Source: a virus
Virus record (IMG/VR): IMGVR_UViG_3300021335_000088
Coordinates: 1 to 24,584 of that record
Length of the DNA stretch: 24,584 bases
Strand: one strand, 5' to 3'
Shown: piece by piece, positions 7,819 through 15,432 of the stretch
Position numbering within the stretch: the stretch's first letter is position 1
Layout: the number at the start of each line of letters is the position of its first letter
Translations under genes and position numbers: made by a program
Notes under the pieces: model-generated
Told to the model about the DNA's origin: nothing
Database searches by the model: none
Seen by the model: the letters and a program-made list of their open reading frames with translations, nothing else

Positions 7819-8763
7819 ATGTCACATGATAAACACGTAATCGATAATGTAAATAAAGACATAGAAGTCTTAAGTCTTGATGGGATTCAAACTCGTCAAG
7901 AAGCAAAGGAATATTATCTTAAATTAGCTGAAGGTTGGGAAGATCCTAATCCACAACCAGTTATAAAGGAATATGATGGTGTACGAGTTGTTCGAGACGA
8001 TCTCATTACAGGTAGTAAAGTACGAGGAGGAGATTTACTTATTTCTCGTATTAATCAATCTCGTCTCGTTTATGTTCAGCCTCGCACTGGTTTGGCTGGA
8101 GTCTCGCTCTTGGATGTGGCAAAGAGACACAATAAAAGCGTTAGGCTATTCATGCCCTCATCGAAAAGAATTAGTCATCATCAAGCTTGCTGTATCGAGC
8201 GCGGTGCTGAGTATGATTTCTATCGTGTGGCTGCTATGCCTAACCTCAATAGGATAGCAAATAAATGGGCACAAGACAACGACGATGCGTTTTTTATCCC
8301 GTTAGGTTTAAAGCACGAACTCGTTACGGCAGGTATCGTAAAGGTAGCATCAGCAATTCCAGCACCAAAAGAAGTATGGACCGTAGTATCTACAGGCGTA
8401 CTTCATCGCGCCTTGCAGATCGCTTGGCCAAAAGCTGAGTTTCATGCTGTTGCAGTTGCACGTAATATGAAAGAAGGTGAAGTTGGTCATAGTAATATTA
8501 TTTCTGCACCTGAACCTTTTACTAAAGAAATTAAAGAAGGACTGCCACCCTTCCCTAGTATAAACACATATGATGGAAAAGCTTGGCGATATATCCCTAA
8601 AAATTCTGGTAGGGACGTCTTATTTTGGAATGTAGGTACCGAACCGGTACTAAACGATGATACTATATACGATAGAGTTGATTCATATAGAAAGTGGAGC
8701 AAAGATGAAAAAAGTACTATTGACAGGTCTAGGACCAATCTCGAACAAAATCCATTCGCATAA
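7819..8763 (+). CDS. PLP-dependent enzyme, fold type II (ACC deaminase/cysteine synthase-like)
   Basis: 314 aa. VRDDLITGSKVRGGD (57-71) matches the PLP-lysine segment of fold-type II enzymes (RDDL..G.K.R), making K67 the likely Schiff-base lysine. A phosphate-binding-like TG..G segment follows (RTGLAGVSLLDVAKRH), then a Rossmann strand VRLFMPS, and later FIPLGLKHELVTAGIVK. Such enzymes carry out beta-elimination, deamination or decarboxylation-like steps on amino acids. PLP enzymes are known or predicted in phage thymine hypermodification operons, acting on the amino-acid-decorated base. That role here is inferred from the neighbours. No Shine-Dalgarno sequence is seen, and the promoter start coincides with the ATG. 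The 3' end overlaps the next gene by 59 nt. Confidence 0.78.
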   Translation: MSHDKHVIDNVNKDIEVLSLDGIQTRQEAKEYYLKLAEGWEDPNPQPVIKEYDGVRVVRDDLITGSKVRGGDLLISRINQSRLVYVQPRTGLAGVSLLDVAKRHNKSVRLFMPSSKRISHHQACCIERGAEYDFYRVAAMPNLNRIANKWAQDNDDAFFIPLGLKHELVTAGIVKVASAIPAPKEVWTVVSTGVLHRALQIAWPKAEFHAVAVARNMKEGEVGHSNIISAPEPFTKEIKEGLPPFPSINTYDGKAWRYIPKNSGRDVLFWNVGTEPVLNDDTIYDRVDSYRKWSKDEKSTIDRSRTNLEQNPFA

Positions 8764-9754
8764 AGCTGCACAAGCTATTATCTATGCAGATCAGTTAAAA
8801 CAAGCTGGTATGGATGTTACAATCAATTTAGTCAGTAATAAGATTACTGATTATAGTCCATTTGATGAAATTTATTTTTATCATGGATCCGATTGGAGTG
8901 GAAATCTGAATCTCTTCGGCGGTATTGAAGCATATGCTAATACAGCATATGTGTCCGCTTTGTCACATTTTAGTGGTAAAATTAAATCAATCATAGTTGA
9001 CTTTCCTGATTATGCTTCTATGTTTCTTGACCGTTTAGCTAAAAAAGATATGACATGGAATACAGTACATTGGGAAAATTTGCGTAAGCTGCAGATAGAA
9101 GCTGAGATAGTTGATCCTAACATGATTAAAAGATATCGTAAGATTGCCTTTGGTGATAGTCATGCAATCTGCATGTACCGGCCCGGGTGGGAGAATGTAT
9201 CAGTACCTTTCTCTACACTACATGGTTCTATCAATAAAGGATTTGAGACATTTGTACCAGAAAATGGTGAACCAATGAGAGAAGATAGATATGACGAAAT
9301 CGAAACATATTTTGGTAATATCGACATTCGTCATCACCTTTGTAGGTTTGATAATCCTATCGAAGAGGCACATAAATTAGCTGATAGATATGGAGAAGAA
9401 GTAGAACGCATGCGTAAATTATTTAAAGCAAATATTACCGCATGGGAACCATTACCAATTGAAGATGAAGCTCGCAAAATTCCAAAAACTGGTTGGTATA
9501 AAGGTACACCATTTTATGGAAAATGGCAACAACGTGATGAAGTTCGTAATGCTTTTACCGAAAGATTAAAGTCACATACTCAAGTTTATAATTGGGTTGA
9601 ACCACTATATAATCCTATAGGTCAGTTAGGTTATGAGGCTATGGAAAAACCACAATCAGTTCACTTATCAAGAGCATCTTATCCGCATTGGCAAGGTACA
9701 GAATGGACAGAAGAACAAGAAGAGGTATCAACACTTGAAGCATTCTTTGGATAA
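8705..9754 (+). CDS. SGNH/GDSL-like protein with clamp-binding-type tail
   Basis: 349 aa from the ATG at 8705. GGAG at 8696-8699 leaves 5 nt; an in-frame ATG at 8657 is less likely. The N-terminal half looks alpha/beta (MKKVLLTGLGP..., then an FDEIYFYHG strand). IAFGDSHAICMY resembles SGNH block I (GDS), GNIDIRHHLCR could be the block III Asn region, and VHLS near the C-terminus could supply the block V His. SGNH proteins are usually esterases or acyltransferases; the substrate is unknown here. The protein ends STLEAFFG, nearly identical to the last residues of the phage DNA polymerase (NTLEAFFA), suggesting recruitment to the sliding clamp. It sits between a PLP enzyme and a radical SAM enzyme. 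The fold assignment is moderate; the gene itself is secure. Confidence 0.72.
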   Translation: MKKVLLTGLGPISNKIHSHKAAQAIIYADQLKQAGMDVTINLVSNKITDYSPFDEIYFYHGSDWSGNLNLFGGIEAYANTAYVSALSHFSGKIKSIIVDFPDYASMFLDRLAKKDMTWNTVHWENLRKLQIEAEIVDPNMIKRYRKIAFGDSHAICMYRPGWENVSVPFSTLHGSINKGFETFVPENGEPMREDRYDEIETYFGNIDIRHHLCRFDNPIEEAHKLADRYGEEVERMRKLFKANITAWEPLPIEDEARKIPKTGWYKGTPFYGKWQQRDEVRNAFTERLKSHTQVYNWVEPLYNPIGQLGYEAMEKPQSVHLSRASYPHWQGTEWTEEQEEVSTLEAFFG

Positions 9755-10943
9755 TTTTTGTATATTACCTTGGATACACGTAAATCTAAATCCTAACGGT
9801 GATATTGCGCCATGCTGTATTACCGAAGGTAATGATACTATGGGTAATATAAATGATACACCGATCGAAGAAATATGGAACTCACGCAAATACATGGAGT
9901 TGCGTAAAGAATTTCTTGATGGTAAACAACCGCGGATGTGTAAGAGATGTTTTGATAAAGAAAAAACTGGTTCAAGAAGTAACAGACAATCCACATTTGA
10001 AAAATTTCCTAATGAGATTAGTAAAGAGCGTACAACAAAAGCTGAATTAAAGTTGAAGCATTGGGACTTTAGATTTAATAATCTATGCAATCTAAAATGC
10101 AGAACATGTGGACCCTATTGTAGTTCTTCTTGGATTCCAGACGCCAAAAAATTAAATTATAAGAATGATTTTCCTAAAATAATAAAAAATAAAAACACTT
10201 ACGATCTCATTGATAAAAATATCGATAACGTCGAGAGAATTTATTTTGCTGGTGGTGAACCTCTTTTAATGGATGAACATTGGTATATAATAAAGAAATT
10301 AGACGAGCTAGGTAGATATGATGTACGATTAGAATATAATACCAATCTTACTACTTTAAAATATAAGAATGAAAATATAATAGATTATTGGAAAAAGTGG
10401 ATTGGAAATCATCAATCTCCTGCTAGTATTGTGAACCTATGGCCAAGTATAGATGAAATAGGTGAAAGAGCAGAGATAATAAGATCAGGGACAGTTTGGA
10501 AAAAAATAGAAGATAACTTAAAAAAAGTCATCGATGCTGGAATTGATCCCCAACCATCTATAACTGTAAGCGTATTAAATGTACATAGAATACCTACAAT
10601 AGTAAATCATCTTATTGGTTTAGGAATTAGAGCAAAAAGAATATCGTATAATCTAGTTATTACACCTGAATATTATAATGTATCTGTTTTAAACGAAAAG
10701 GCAAAGCAAAAAATTAGAATTGATTTATTAAAATTTATTTTAGATACAAAAATCAAATATGGGTGGGATTATAGTCAAGGACTAGCACAAATAATGAATG
10801 AATTAAGAAAGCCCCAACGTAAAGAATTAGTTCATGCGTTTTGGGTATATTCGTGGTCTTTGGATAAAGTTCGTTCTGAAAACATATTTAATATTATTCC
10901 AGAGCTAAAAGATAATGTACAATTAGACGAGGATGTGGTATAA
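9747..10943 (+). CDS. Radical SAM protein with N-terminal twitch/SPASM-like domain
   Basis: 398 aa. The start is best placed at TTG 9747, overlapping the previous stop by 8 nt, because the conserved N-terminus begins DNFCILPWIHVNLNPNG; upstream in-frame residues look like out-of-frame translation of the preceding gene. The radical SAM cluster motif CxxxCxxC is C114-NLK-C118-RT-C121. Additional cysteines (C5, C23, C24, C65-x2-C68) resemble the auxiliary-cluster ligands of twitch-domain radical SAM proteins. FAGGEPLL is the usual GGE motif. Radical SAM enzymes are known in phage thymine hypermodification (for example in Pseudomonas phage M6), where they rearrange the base side chain; that role is inferred here. 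The last bases hold a promoter for the UvsX region. Confidence 0.88.
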   Translation: MDNFCILPWIHVNLNPNGDIAPCCITEGNDTMGNINDTPIEEIWNSRKYMELRKEFLDGKQPRMCKRCFDKEKTGSRSNRQSTFEKFPNEISKERTTKAELKLKHWDFRFNNLCNLKCRTCGPYCSSSWIPDAKKLNYKNDFPKIIKNKNTYDLIDKNIDNVERIYFAGGEPLLMDEHWYIIKKLDELGRYDVRLEYNTNLTTLKYKNENIIDYWKKWIGNHQSPASIVNLWPSIDEIGERAEIIRSGTVWKKIEDNLKKVIDAGIDPQPSITVSVLNVHRIPTIVNHLIGLGIRAKRISYNLVITPEYYNVSVLNEKAKQKIRIDLLKFILDTKIKYGWDYSQGLAQIMNELRKPQRKELVHAFWVYSWSLDKVRSENIFNIIPELKDNVQLDEDVV

Positions 10944-10944
10944 T
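10916..10944 (+). promoter_or_regulatory. Extended -10 promoter TGTACA-17-TGGTATAAT upstream of uvsX
   Basis: The -35 is TGTACA (10916-10921), inside the end of the radical SAM gene. The -10 is TATAAT (10939-10944), preceded by TGG. The predicted start is about 10951, after the ATG at 10945 of the small gene, so this promoter most likely serves uvsX rather than that small gene. Confidence 0.7.
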
Positions 10945-11124
10945 ATGCCTTACAATAAAAAATTCGATCTAACGCCGAAAGAATTAGATTTGGTTGAAAT
11001 TGCATTAATATCATACAGCGCAAAGAACGTAAAATCTAAAAAAGAAATACAAAAATTACTAGCAAAATTTCATCATCAAAAACTTTGGTATAGACCAAAA
11101 GATGAAACATATATCAGTGGATAG
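10945..11124 (+). CDS. Small basic protein, unknown function
   Basis: 59 aa, Lys-rich, starting MPYNKKFDLT and predicted mostly helical. An in-frame ATG at 10933 lies inside the upstream gene and -10 region and seems less likely. GAGG at 10929-10932 is 12 nt from the ATG at 10945, which is a poor spacing. The promoter at 10916-10944 would start transcription just inside this gene, so it is probably expressed only from upstream read-through. Lying directly before uvsX, it may be a small recombination accessory protein, but nothing in the sequence proves this. Confidence 0.55.
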   Translation: MPYNKKFDLTPKELDLVEIALISYSAKNVKSKKEIQKLLAKFHHQKLWYRPKDETYISG

Positions 11125-11136
11125 CAGGAGAAATAT

Positions 11137-12180
11137 ATGAGTATTATGGATAAACTTAAAAAGAATAGTAAAATCAAAGAGACCGAGATTCTCGCTGATT
11201 CGAAATTCTTTAATGAAAAAGATATGGTGCCAACAGCAGTGCCTATGATGAATGTTGCATTATCTGGTTCAGTTGATGGAGGTCTAGCTCCTGGATTAAC
11301 AGTTCTAGCAGGTCCATCAAAACATTTTAAAACGTCATTTGCCCTTATCATGGCAGCAGCATATATGAAAAAATATCCTGATTCTGTTATGCTATTTTAT
11401 GATTCTGAATTTGGTTCTCCTCAGTCGTATTTTACTCAATACGATATTGATACATCTCGAGTATTGCACACACCTATTGCAAATGTTGAAGAACTAAAGT
11501 TCGATATTATTGCACAACTTGAAGCTCTTGATCGTAAAGATAAAGTTATTGTTATCATTGATTCTGTTGGCAACTTAGCGTCAAAGAAAGAATTAGATGA
11601 TGCTATTAGTGAAAAGTCTGTAGCAGATATGTCACGTGCTAAATCACTCAAAGGTTTATTTCGCATGACAACTCCATATTTGAATATGAAAGATATTCCT
11701 TTGATTGCAGTAAATCATACGTATATGGAGATTGGTTTATTTCCTAAAGCCGTTGTGTCTGGTGGTACGGGTATATATTATTCTGCAGATAATATCTGGA
11801 TTATTGGTCGTCAACAAGATAAAGTTGGTACAGAGATCAAAGGTTATCACTTTGTTATTAATGTAGAGAAGTCACGATATGTTAAAGAAAAATCTAAAAT
11901 TCCTATTTCTGTTACTTGGGATGGTGGTGTCTCCTCTTATAGCGGTTTGTTGGATGTTGCTATGTCTGGTAATTATGTTGCTAAGCCTTCTAATGGGTGG
12001 TATTGTAGGGTGGATCGTACTACTGGAGAGTTGGTGGATCCGAAAGTTCGAGAAAAAGATACACTCGCAGAGGAATTCTGGACCCCGATTCTAGAAGAGA
12101 CCGACTTCAAAGATTTTATTAAAAATAAATTTATGATTGGTGGAAATATTAGCAATGAACTTGACATTGAAGAAGCATAA
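11137..12180 (+). CDS. uvsX: UvsX, RecA-like recombinase
   Basis: 347 aa strand-exchange ATPase, resembling T4 UvsX throughout. The N-terminus has SKFFNEKDMVPT...PMMNVALSG. The Walker A is the divergent UvsX form GPSKHFKTS (59-67), and Walker B is VIVIIDSVGNLAS with D142. AVNHTYMEIG and VSGGTGIYYSADNIWIIG match the DNA-binding core, and VEKSRYVKEKSK follows. It is about 40 residues shorter than T4 UvsX, lacking most of the acidic C-terminal tail, which in recombinases tunes DNA binding. AGGAG lies about 6 nt before the ATG. Likely driven by the promoter at 10916-10944. It overlaps the next gene by about 26 nt. Confidence 0.95.
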   Translation: MSIMDKLKKNSKIKETEILADSKFFNEKDMVPTAVPMMNVALSGSVDGGLAPGLTVLAGPSKHFKTSFALIMAAAYMKKYPDSVMLFYDSEFGSPQSYFTQYDIDTSRVLHTPIANVEELKFDIIAQLEALDRKDKVIVIIDSVGNLASKKELDDAISEKSVADMSRAKSLKGLFRMTTPYLNMKDIPLIAVNHTYMEIGLFPKAVVSGGTGIYYSADNIWIIGRQQDKVGTEIKGYHFVINVEKSRYVKEKSKIPISVTWDGGVSSYSGLLDVAMSGNYVAKPSNGWYCRVDRTTGELVDPKVREKDTLAEEFWTPILEETDFKDFIKNKFMIGGNISNELDIEEA

Positions 12181-12472
12181 AGAAAACGTTACTTATCAAT
12201 TAGTTCCTGGTCCAGATCATGAACAGAATTGGCATATACGTATCACTGATGGCATTTTTAATGAAACAGTTGTACAAATAGGATCTATATCATATAATGA
12301 TATAGGTGAAGACGTATTAAATTATAATTTTTTCATAGTTGAAACACCTGATAGCGAATTAACTATTGAGAACAAAGATCTCCAACAAGAAGTTGGAGAA
12401 ATTCTTGAAGAAATTATTAGAGAAGCCATTGAAAGCGGAGATGGTTCTATACAATTTAAGGAAAAAGAATGA
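12155..12472 (+). CDS. Conserved phage protein of unknown function next to uvsX
   Basis: 105 aa from the ATG at 12155 (MNLTLKKHKENVTYQLVPG); an in-frame ATG at 12137 is an alternative. The sequence predicts a beta-rich N-terminal part (WHIRITDGIFNETVVQIGSISYN) and an acidic helical C-terminus. I recall similar short proteins beside uvsX in T4-like marine phages, without known function. It overlaps uvsX by 26 nt and the kinase gene by 4 nt. A weaker TGTACA-16-TATAAT pair at 12271-12298 lies inside it, upstream of the kinase. Confidence 0.75.
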   Translation: MNLTLKKHKENVTYQLVPGPDHEQNWHIRITDGIFNETVVQIGSISYNDIGEDVLNYNFFIVETPDSELTIENKDLQQEVGEILEEIIREAIESGDGSIQFKEKE

Positions 12473-12924
12473 AGATTTTAATTTGCGGATTGCCTGGTAG
12501 TGGTAAGACTACTCTTGCAGAACCATTGGCAGAATTACTTGGTGCAGTATGGATCAATGCCGATCAAGTTAGAACAAAATACGATGATTGGGATTTTACA
12601 CCTGAAGGCCGTATTCGTCAAGCACAGCGTATGAGGTATCTTTCAGACGGTGTTGTAATGGCAGGTAAAGTTGCTGTAACCGACTTCGTAGCACCAACAG
12701 AAAAGGCACGTGAAGCCTTTGATGCTGACTATGTAATTTGGATGGATACTGTAAATAAAAGCAAATCTGTAAATGGACCAGCAGCTGAAGGTAGTACATT
12801 CGAACAGACTGATAAGATGTTTGAGAAGCCTACAGACTGTAATTATCACGTTGCAGATTGGTTTGAAGATACTCATGCACAATTATTACCAATTATTAAA
12901 AATTATATGGAAAGGAATAAGTAA
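12469..12924 (+). CDS. P-loop kinase, adenylylsulfate-kinase-like
   Basis: 151 aa. The Walker A is GLPGSGKT (7-14), followed by NADQVR and a DWDFTPEGRIRQAQRM segment, VAVTDFVAPT near 69-78, and FDADYVIWMDT. This layout resembles APS kinase (CysC) family proteins but is shorter than the usual 180-200 aa. It could phosphorylate a small nucleotide or a sulfated nucleotide. Since a hydroxymethyl-dCMP pathway also needs a kinase (T4 gp1), an hm-dCMP kinase role is possible but speculative, as gp1 is not of this subfamily. ATGA overlap with the upstream gene. It is followed, after a small gene, by a nucleotidyltransferase, which may act in the same pathway. Confidence 0.78.
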   Translation: MKILICGLPGSGKTTLAEPLAELLGAVWINADQVRTKYDDWDFTPEGRIRQAQRMRYLSDGVVMAGKVAVTDFVAPTEKAREAFDADYVIWMDTVNKSKSVNGPAAEGSTFEQTDKMFEKPTDCNYHVADWFEDTHAQLLPIIKNYMERNK

Positions 12925-13145
12925 TGGAAGTACTACTTCTAATTGCAGCTGGAGTGGCAGCTCATCAATACCTAAAAGAACCTGATATTGTAATCCCACC
13001 GTCAGAGCATAAAGTGATGGTACAAAATGAACAGGTATGGATTCCTGATGATAACTCTCTAGCTATGATTGATTGGACAAAGGCAGGTAATTTTGTTCAG
13101 ACCTCTCATCAGCATAATGTTGTATGGGTGATGATCAGTGAGTAA
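12924..13145 (+). CDS. Small protein with hydrophobic N-terminus, unknown
   Basis: 73 aa. Residues 1-15 (MEVLLLIAAGVAAHQ) are hydrophobic and could be a short signal anchor; the rest is soluble with several Trp and His. The family is unknown. It overlaps the kinase stop by one base (TAATG) and the next gene by 8 nt, with AAGG about 6 nt before the ATG. The tight packing between kinase and nucleotidyltransferase suggests co-expression. Confidence 0.65.
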   Translation: MEVLLLIAAGVAAHQYLKEPDIVIPPSEHKVMVQNEQVWIPDDNSLAMIDWTKAGNFVQTSHQHNVVWVMISE

Positions 13146-13557
13146 ATTTGACCCATTAAATCCAACAGTTCAAATGCTCGGCAGATGGCAACCATGGCAT
13201 GATGGACATACAGAGTTATTCAAACGTTGTTATGCCATGACTGGTCAAGTTGCTATCATGGTTCGTCAAGTGCCAGAAAAAAGAGAAGCAAATTCTCGAG
13301 TACCTGGTCAAGATGATAATCCATTCGATATTGAAGCTGTGACAGAAAATATTGCTGCATCTTTATTCATGCATGGGTTTACAATCGATGAAGATTATGT
13401 TATAATGGTAGTACCAAACATTGTTGACATTGGTTATGGTCGAGGTGTTGGGTATACATTTACAGAGCACGATCTTGGTAAAGCGATTCACGACATCTCT
13501 GCTACCAAGATTCGAGAACAGATGAGAGAAGAAGGTAAACTTGAAAGCAAATCTTGA
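13138..13557 (+). CDS. HxGH-motif nucleotidyltransferase (cytidylyltransferase/NMNAT-like)
   Basis: 139 aa. GRWQPWHDGH (15-24) contains the catalytic HxGH motif of the nucleotidyltransferase superfamily, and ISATKIR (120-126) is the matching C-terminal nucleotide-binding motif. Relatives adenylate NMN (NAD synthesis), sulfate or phosphopantetheine, or use CTP. The length is near archaeal-type NMNAT (about 170), so NAD salvage is one possibility; the pairing with an APS-kinase-like gene suggests another. The substrate cannot be decided. The start is GTG at 13138, overlapping the upstream gene by 8 nt. A promoter-like element (13378-13406) lies inside it, upstream of the helicase gene. Confidence 0.8.
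   Translation: MSKFDPLNPTVQMLGRWQPWHDGHTELFKRCYAMTGQVAIMVRQVPEKREANSRVPGQDDNPFDIEAVTENIAASLFMHGFTIDEDYVIMVVPNIVDIGYGRGVGYTFTEHDLGKAIHDISATKIREQMREEGKLESKS
13378..13406 (+). promoter_or_regulatory. Internal promoter candidate TTTACA-17-TGTTATAAT
   Basis: The -35 is TTTACA (13378-13383), the -10 TATAAT (13401-13406), and TGT precedes the -10. Spacing is exactly 17 bp, as in the intergenic promoters. It lies inside the nucleotidyltransferase gene about 135 bp before the helicase start, and could give the helicase its own transcript. Chance occurrence in AT-rich coding DNA is possible. Confidence 0.4.
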
Positions 13558-14917
13558 ACAGACAATCCTTAGAAATTTATTGACAGATGAGAAGTACATG
13601 CGTAAAGTACTTCCATTTATCAAACCTGATTATTTCGAAGGTATCTATCGTATATTATTTAAAGAAGCTGGTAAGTATGTAGCTAAATATAATAGGCTAC
13701 CGACAAGCGAATCATTTAAGATTGAGCTTGATTCAACAGATCGATTATCTGGTGAAAATTATACTGTTGCAGTTGACATCTTGCCACAGTTGTTTTCAGC
13801 CGAAAAGATTGATGAAGAATGGCTTATTGATACTACTGAAAAGTGGTGCCAAGATAGAGCAATCTACAATGCTATTATGGAATCAATATCAATCATTGAC
13901 GGCAAGCATGAGACAATGACTAAAGGTGCACTACCAGATCTTTTGTCTACGGCTCTTGGTGTAGCATTTGATACAAACGTAGGACACGATTATGTTGACA
14001 ACATGGAAGATCGCTTTGACTTCTATCATAAGAAAGAGTCTCGCATTGCCTTTGATCTCGATTATTTTAATCAGATTACAAAGGGTGGTGTACCTAATAA
14101 AACACTTAACATTGCCCTTGCAGGTACTGGTGTTGGCAAGTCTCTATTCATGTGTCATGTTGCTAGTAGTGCTCTGGTAGATGGTAAGAATGTATTATAT
14201 ATTACTATGGAAATGGCAGAAGAACGTATTGCAGAACGTATCGATGCTAATCTATTAAATGTGCCTATTGATCAGCTTTCTAATCTATCTAATGAGATGT
14301 TTAGAACTAAAGTTGAAGACATTGCTCGCAAAACAACTGGTCGCCTTATTGTAAAAGAATATCCAACTGGCTCAGCTCATGTTGGTCATTTTAGAGCATT
14401 GCTTAATGAACTAAAATTAAAACGTCAATTTGAACCAGATATTATTTTTATTGATTATCTTAATATTTGTTCTTCGTCTCGAATGAAAGGAATGGGTGGT
14501 GCAATTAATTCATACTCGTACATTAAAGCAATTGCTGAAGAGCTACGCGGTCTTGCGGTTGAGTTCGACGTACCGGTCTTCTCTGCAACGCAAACGACTC
14601 GTTCTGGTTATAGTAACTCAGATGTTGGGCTTGAAGATACGTCCGAGTCTTTTGGATTACCCGCTACAGCAGATCTAATGTTTGCTCTTGTCTCTACCGA
14701 AGAACTCGAGAAACAAGGTCAAATGATGGTCAAACAATTAAAGAATAGATATAATGACCCTACTTCAAATCGTAGGTTTGTAATTGGAGTAGATAGAGCT
14801 AAGATGCGACTATTCGATGTTGATGAAAGTCAGCAAGATTTGACTGATGATACTCCAGTTTTTGATAAAAGTGAAGCAAATGAAAAAATGTCGAAATTTA
14901 AGGACTTCAAACTTTGA
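13541..14917 (+). CDS. 41: Replicative DNA helicase, T4 gp41-like (DnaB family)
   Basis: 458 aa hexameric 5'-3' helicase. Resemblance to T4 gp41 extends from the N-terminus (LLTDEKYMRKVLPFIKPDYF) to the C-terminus. The Walker A is GTGVGKS (195-201), a catalytic-Glu region is YITMEMAEE (E224), and Walker B is IIFIDYLNI with D305. NSYSYIKAIAEELRGLAVE and the glutamine finger region FSATQTT follow. The short C-terminal SKFKDFKL parallels the T4 gp41 tail. The start is TTG at 13541, with GAAGG 5 nt upstream, overlapping the previous gene by 17 nt. It partners with polymerase, clamp and a primase in the replisome. Confidence 0.95.
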   Translation: MKANLEQTILRNLLTDEKYMRKVLPFIKPDYFEGIYRILFKEAGKYVAKYNRLPTSESFKIELDSTDRLSGENYTVAVDILPQLFSAEKIDEEWLIDTTEKWCQDRAIYNAIMESISIIDGKHETMTKGALPDLLSTALGVAFDTNVGHDYVDNMEDRFDFYHKKESRIAFDLDYFNQITKGGVPNKTLNIALAGTGVGKSLFMCHVASSALVDGKNVLYITMEMAEERIAERIDANLLNVPIDQLSNLSNEMFRTKVEDIARKTTGRLIVKEYPTGSAHVGHFRALLNELKLKRQFEPDIIFIDYLNICSSSRMKGMGGAINSYSYIKAIAEELRGLAVEFDVPVFSATQTTRSGYSNSDVGLEDTSESFGLPATADLMFALVSTEELEKQGQMMVKQLKNRYNDPTSNRRFVIGVDRAKMRLFDVDESQQDLTDDTPVFDKSEANEKMSKFKDFKL

Positions 14918-15432
14918 ACCGTACTAAATGGCTTATTACCCAAATAAAAAAATATGACTATAGAATTGGCGCAGAACTCGGTGTACAACTAGGTAGAAAT
15001 CTTTTTCAAATAAAAGAAGCGTTTCCTGATGAATTAATTCTTTATGGTATTGATATTTGGTCTGATAAGCAAGTTAGATTTGATGGTACCATGGATTTAA
15101 CAGATATTAAACCAAATGCTGCATGGGCAACAGTTAATAATAAATTGCAGAAACTAAAAAATCCTGATCAAGTAAAATTGATTAGAGATTTTACAAGTAG
15201 TGCTAGTAGAAAGTTTGAAGATGAATCACTAGATTTTATTTTTATTGATGCATCACATCAATACGATGAGGTTTATTTAGATATAAAATTATGGAAATCA
15301 AAAGTTCGTAAGGGTGGTTTGATTAGTGGTCATGATATACATATGAAGGGTGTAGTAAAGGCAGTTAATGAACTTTTACCTGGCTGGCAAAAAGCCGGTG
15401 GCGACAACGTATGGTTTATAAGGAAAGAATAA
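14914..15432 (+). CDS. Class I SAM-dependent methyltransferase
   Basis: 172 aa, Methyltransf_24-like. The SAM-binding motif I is GAELGVQLGRN (19-29), with the acidic residue D47 at the end of strand 2 (YGIDIW). LDFIFIDASHQYDEV (106-120) is the characteristic motif IV region, followed by KVRKGGLISGHDI. This group usually methylates sugars or small molecules. In a phage with modified DNA a base-related substrate is conceivable but not shown. The start is TTG at 14914, overlapping the gp41 stop by 4 nt. TAATG overlap with the next gene. Confidence 0.82.
   Translation: MNRTKWLITQIKKYDYRIGAELGVQLGRNLFQIKEAFPDELILYGIDIWSDKQVRFDGTMDLTDIKPNAAWATVNNKLQKLKNPDQVKLIRDFTSSASRKFEDESLDFIFIDASHQYDEVYLDIKLWKSKVRKGGLISGHDIHMKGVVKAVNELLPGWQKAGGDNVWFIRKE

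Noticed and set aside
8636-8650. GTACCG/CGGTAC hairpin before the 8705 gene
   Set aside because: It has a 6-bp stem with a 3-nt loop inside coding sequence and no supporting context.
9633-9746. N-terminal extension of the radical SAM protein to an upstream ATG
   Set aside because: It would translate the end of the SGNH-like gene in another frame; the conserved protein start fits TTG at 9747.
12271-12298. TGTACA-16-TATAAT inside the gene before the kinase
   Set aside because: The spacing is 16 rather than 17 and there is no TGn. In AT-rich coding DNA this is likely chance; noted only as a weak candidate.
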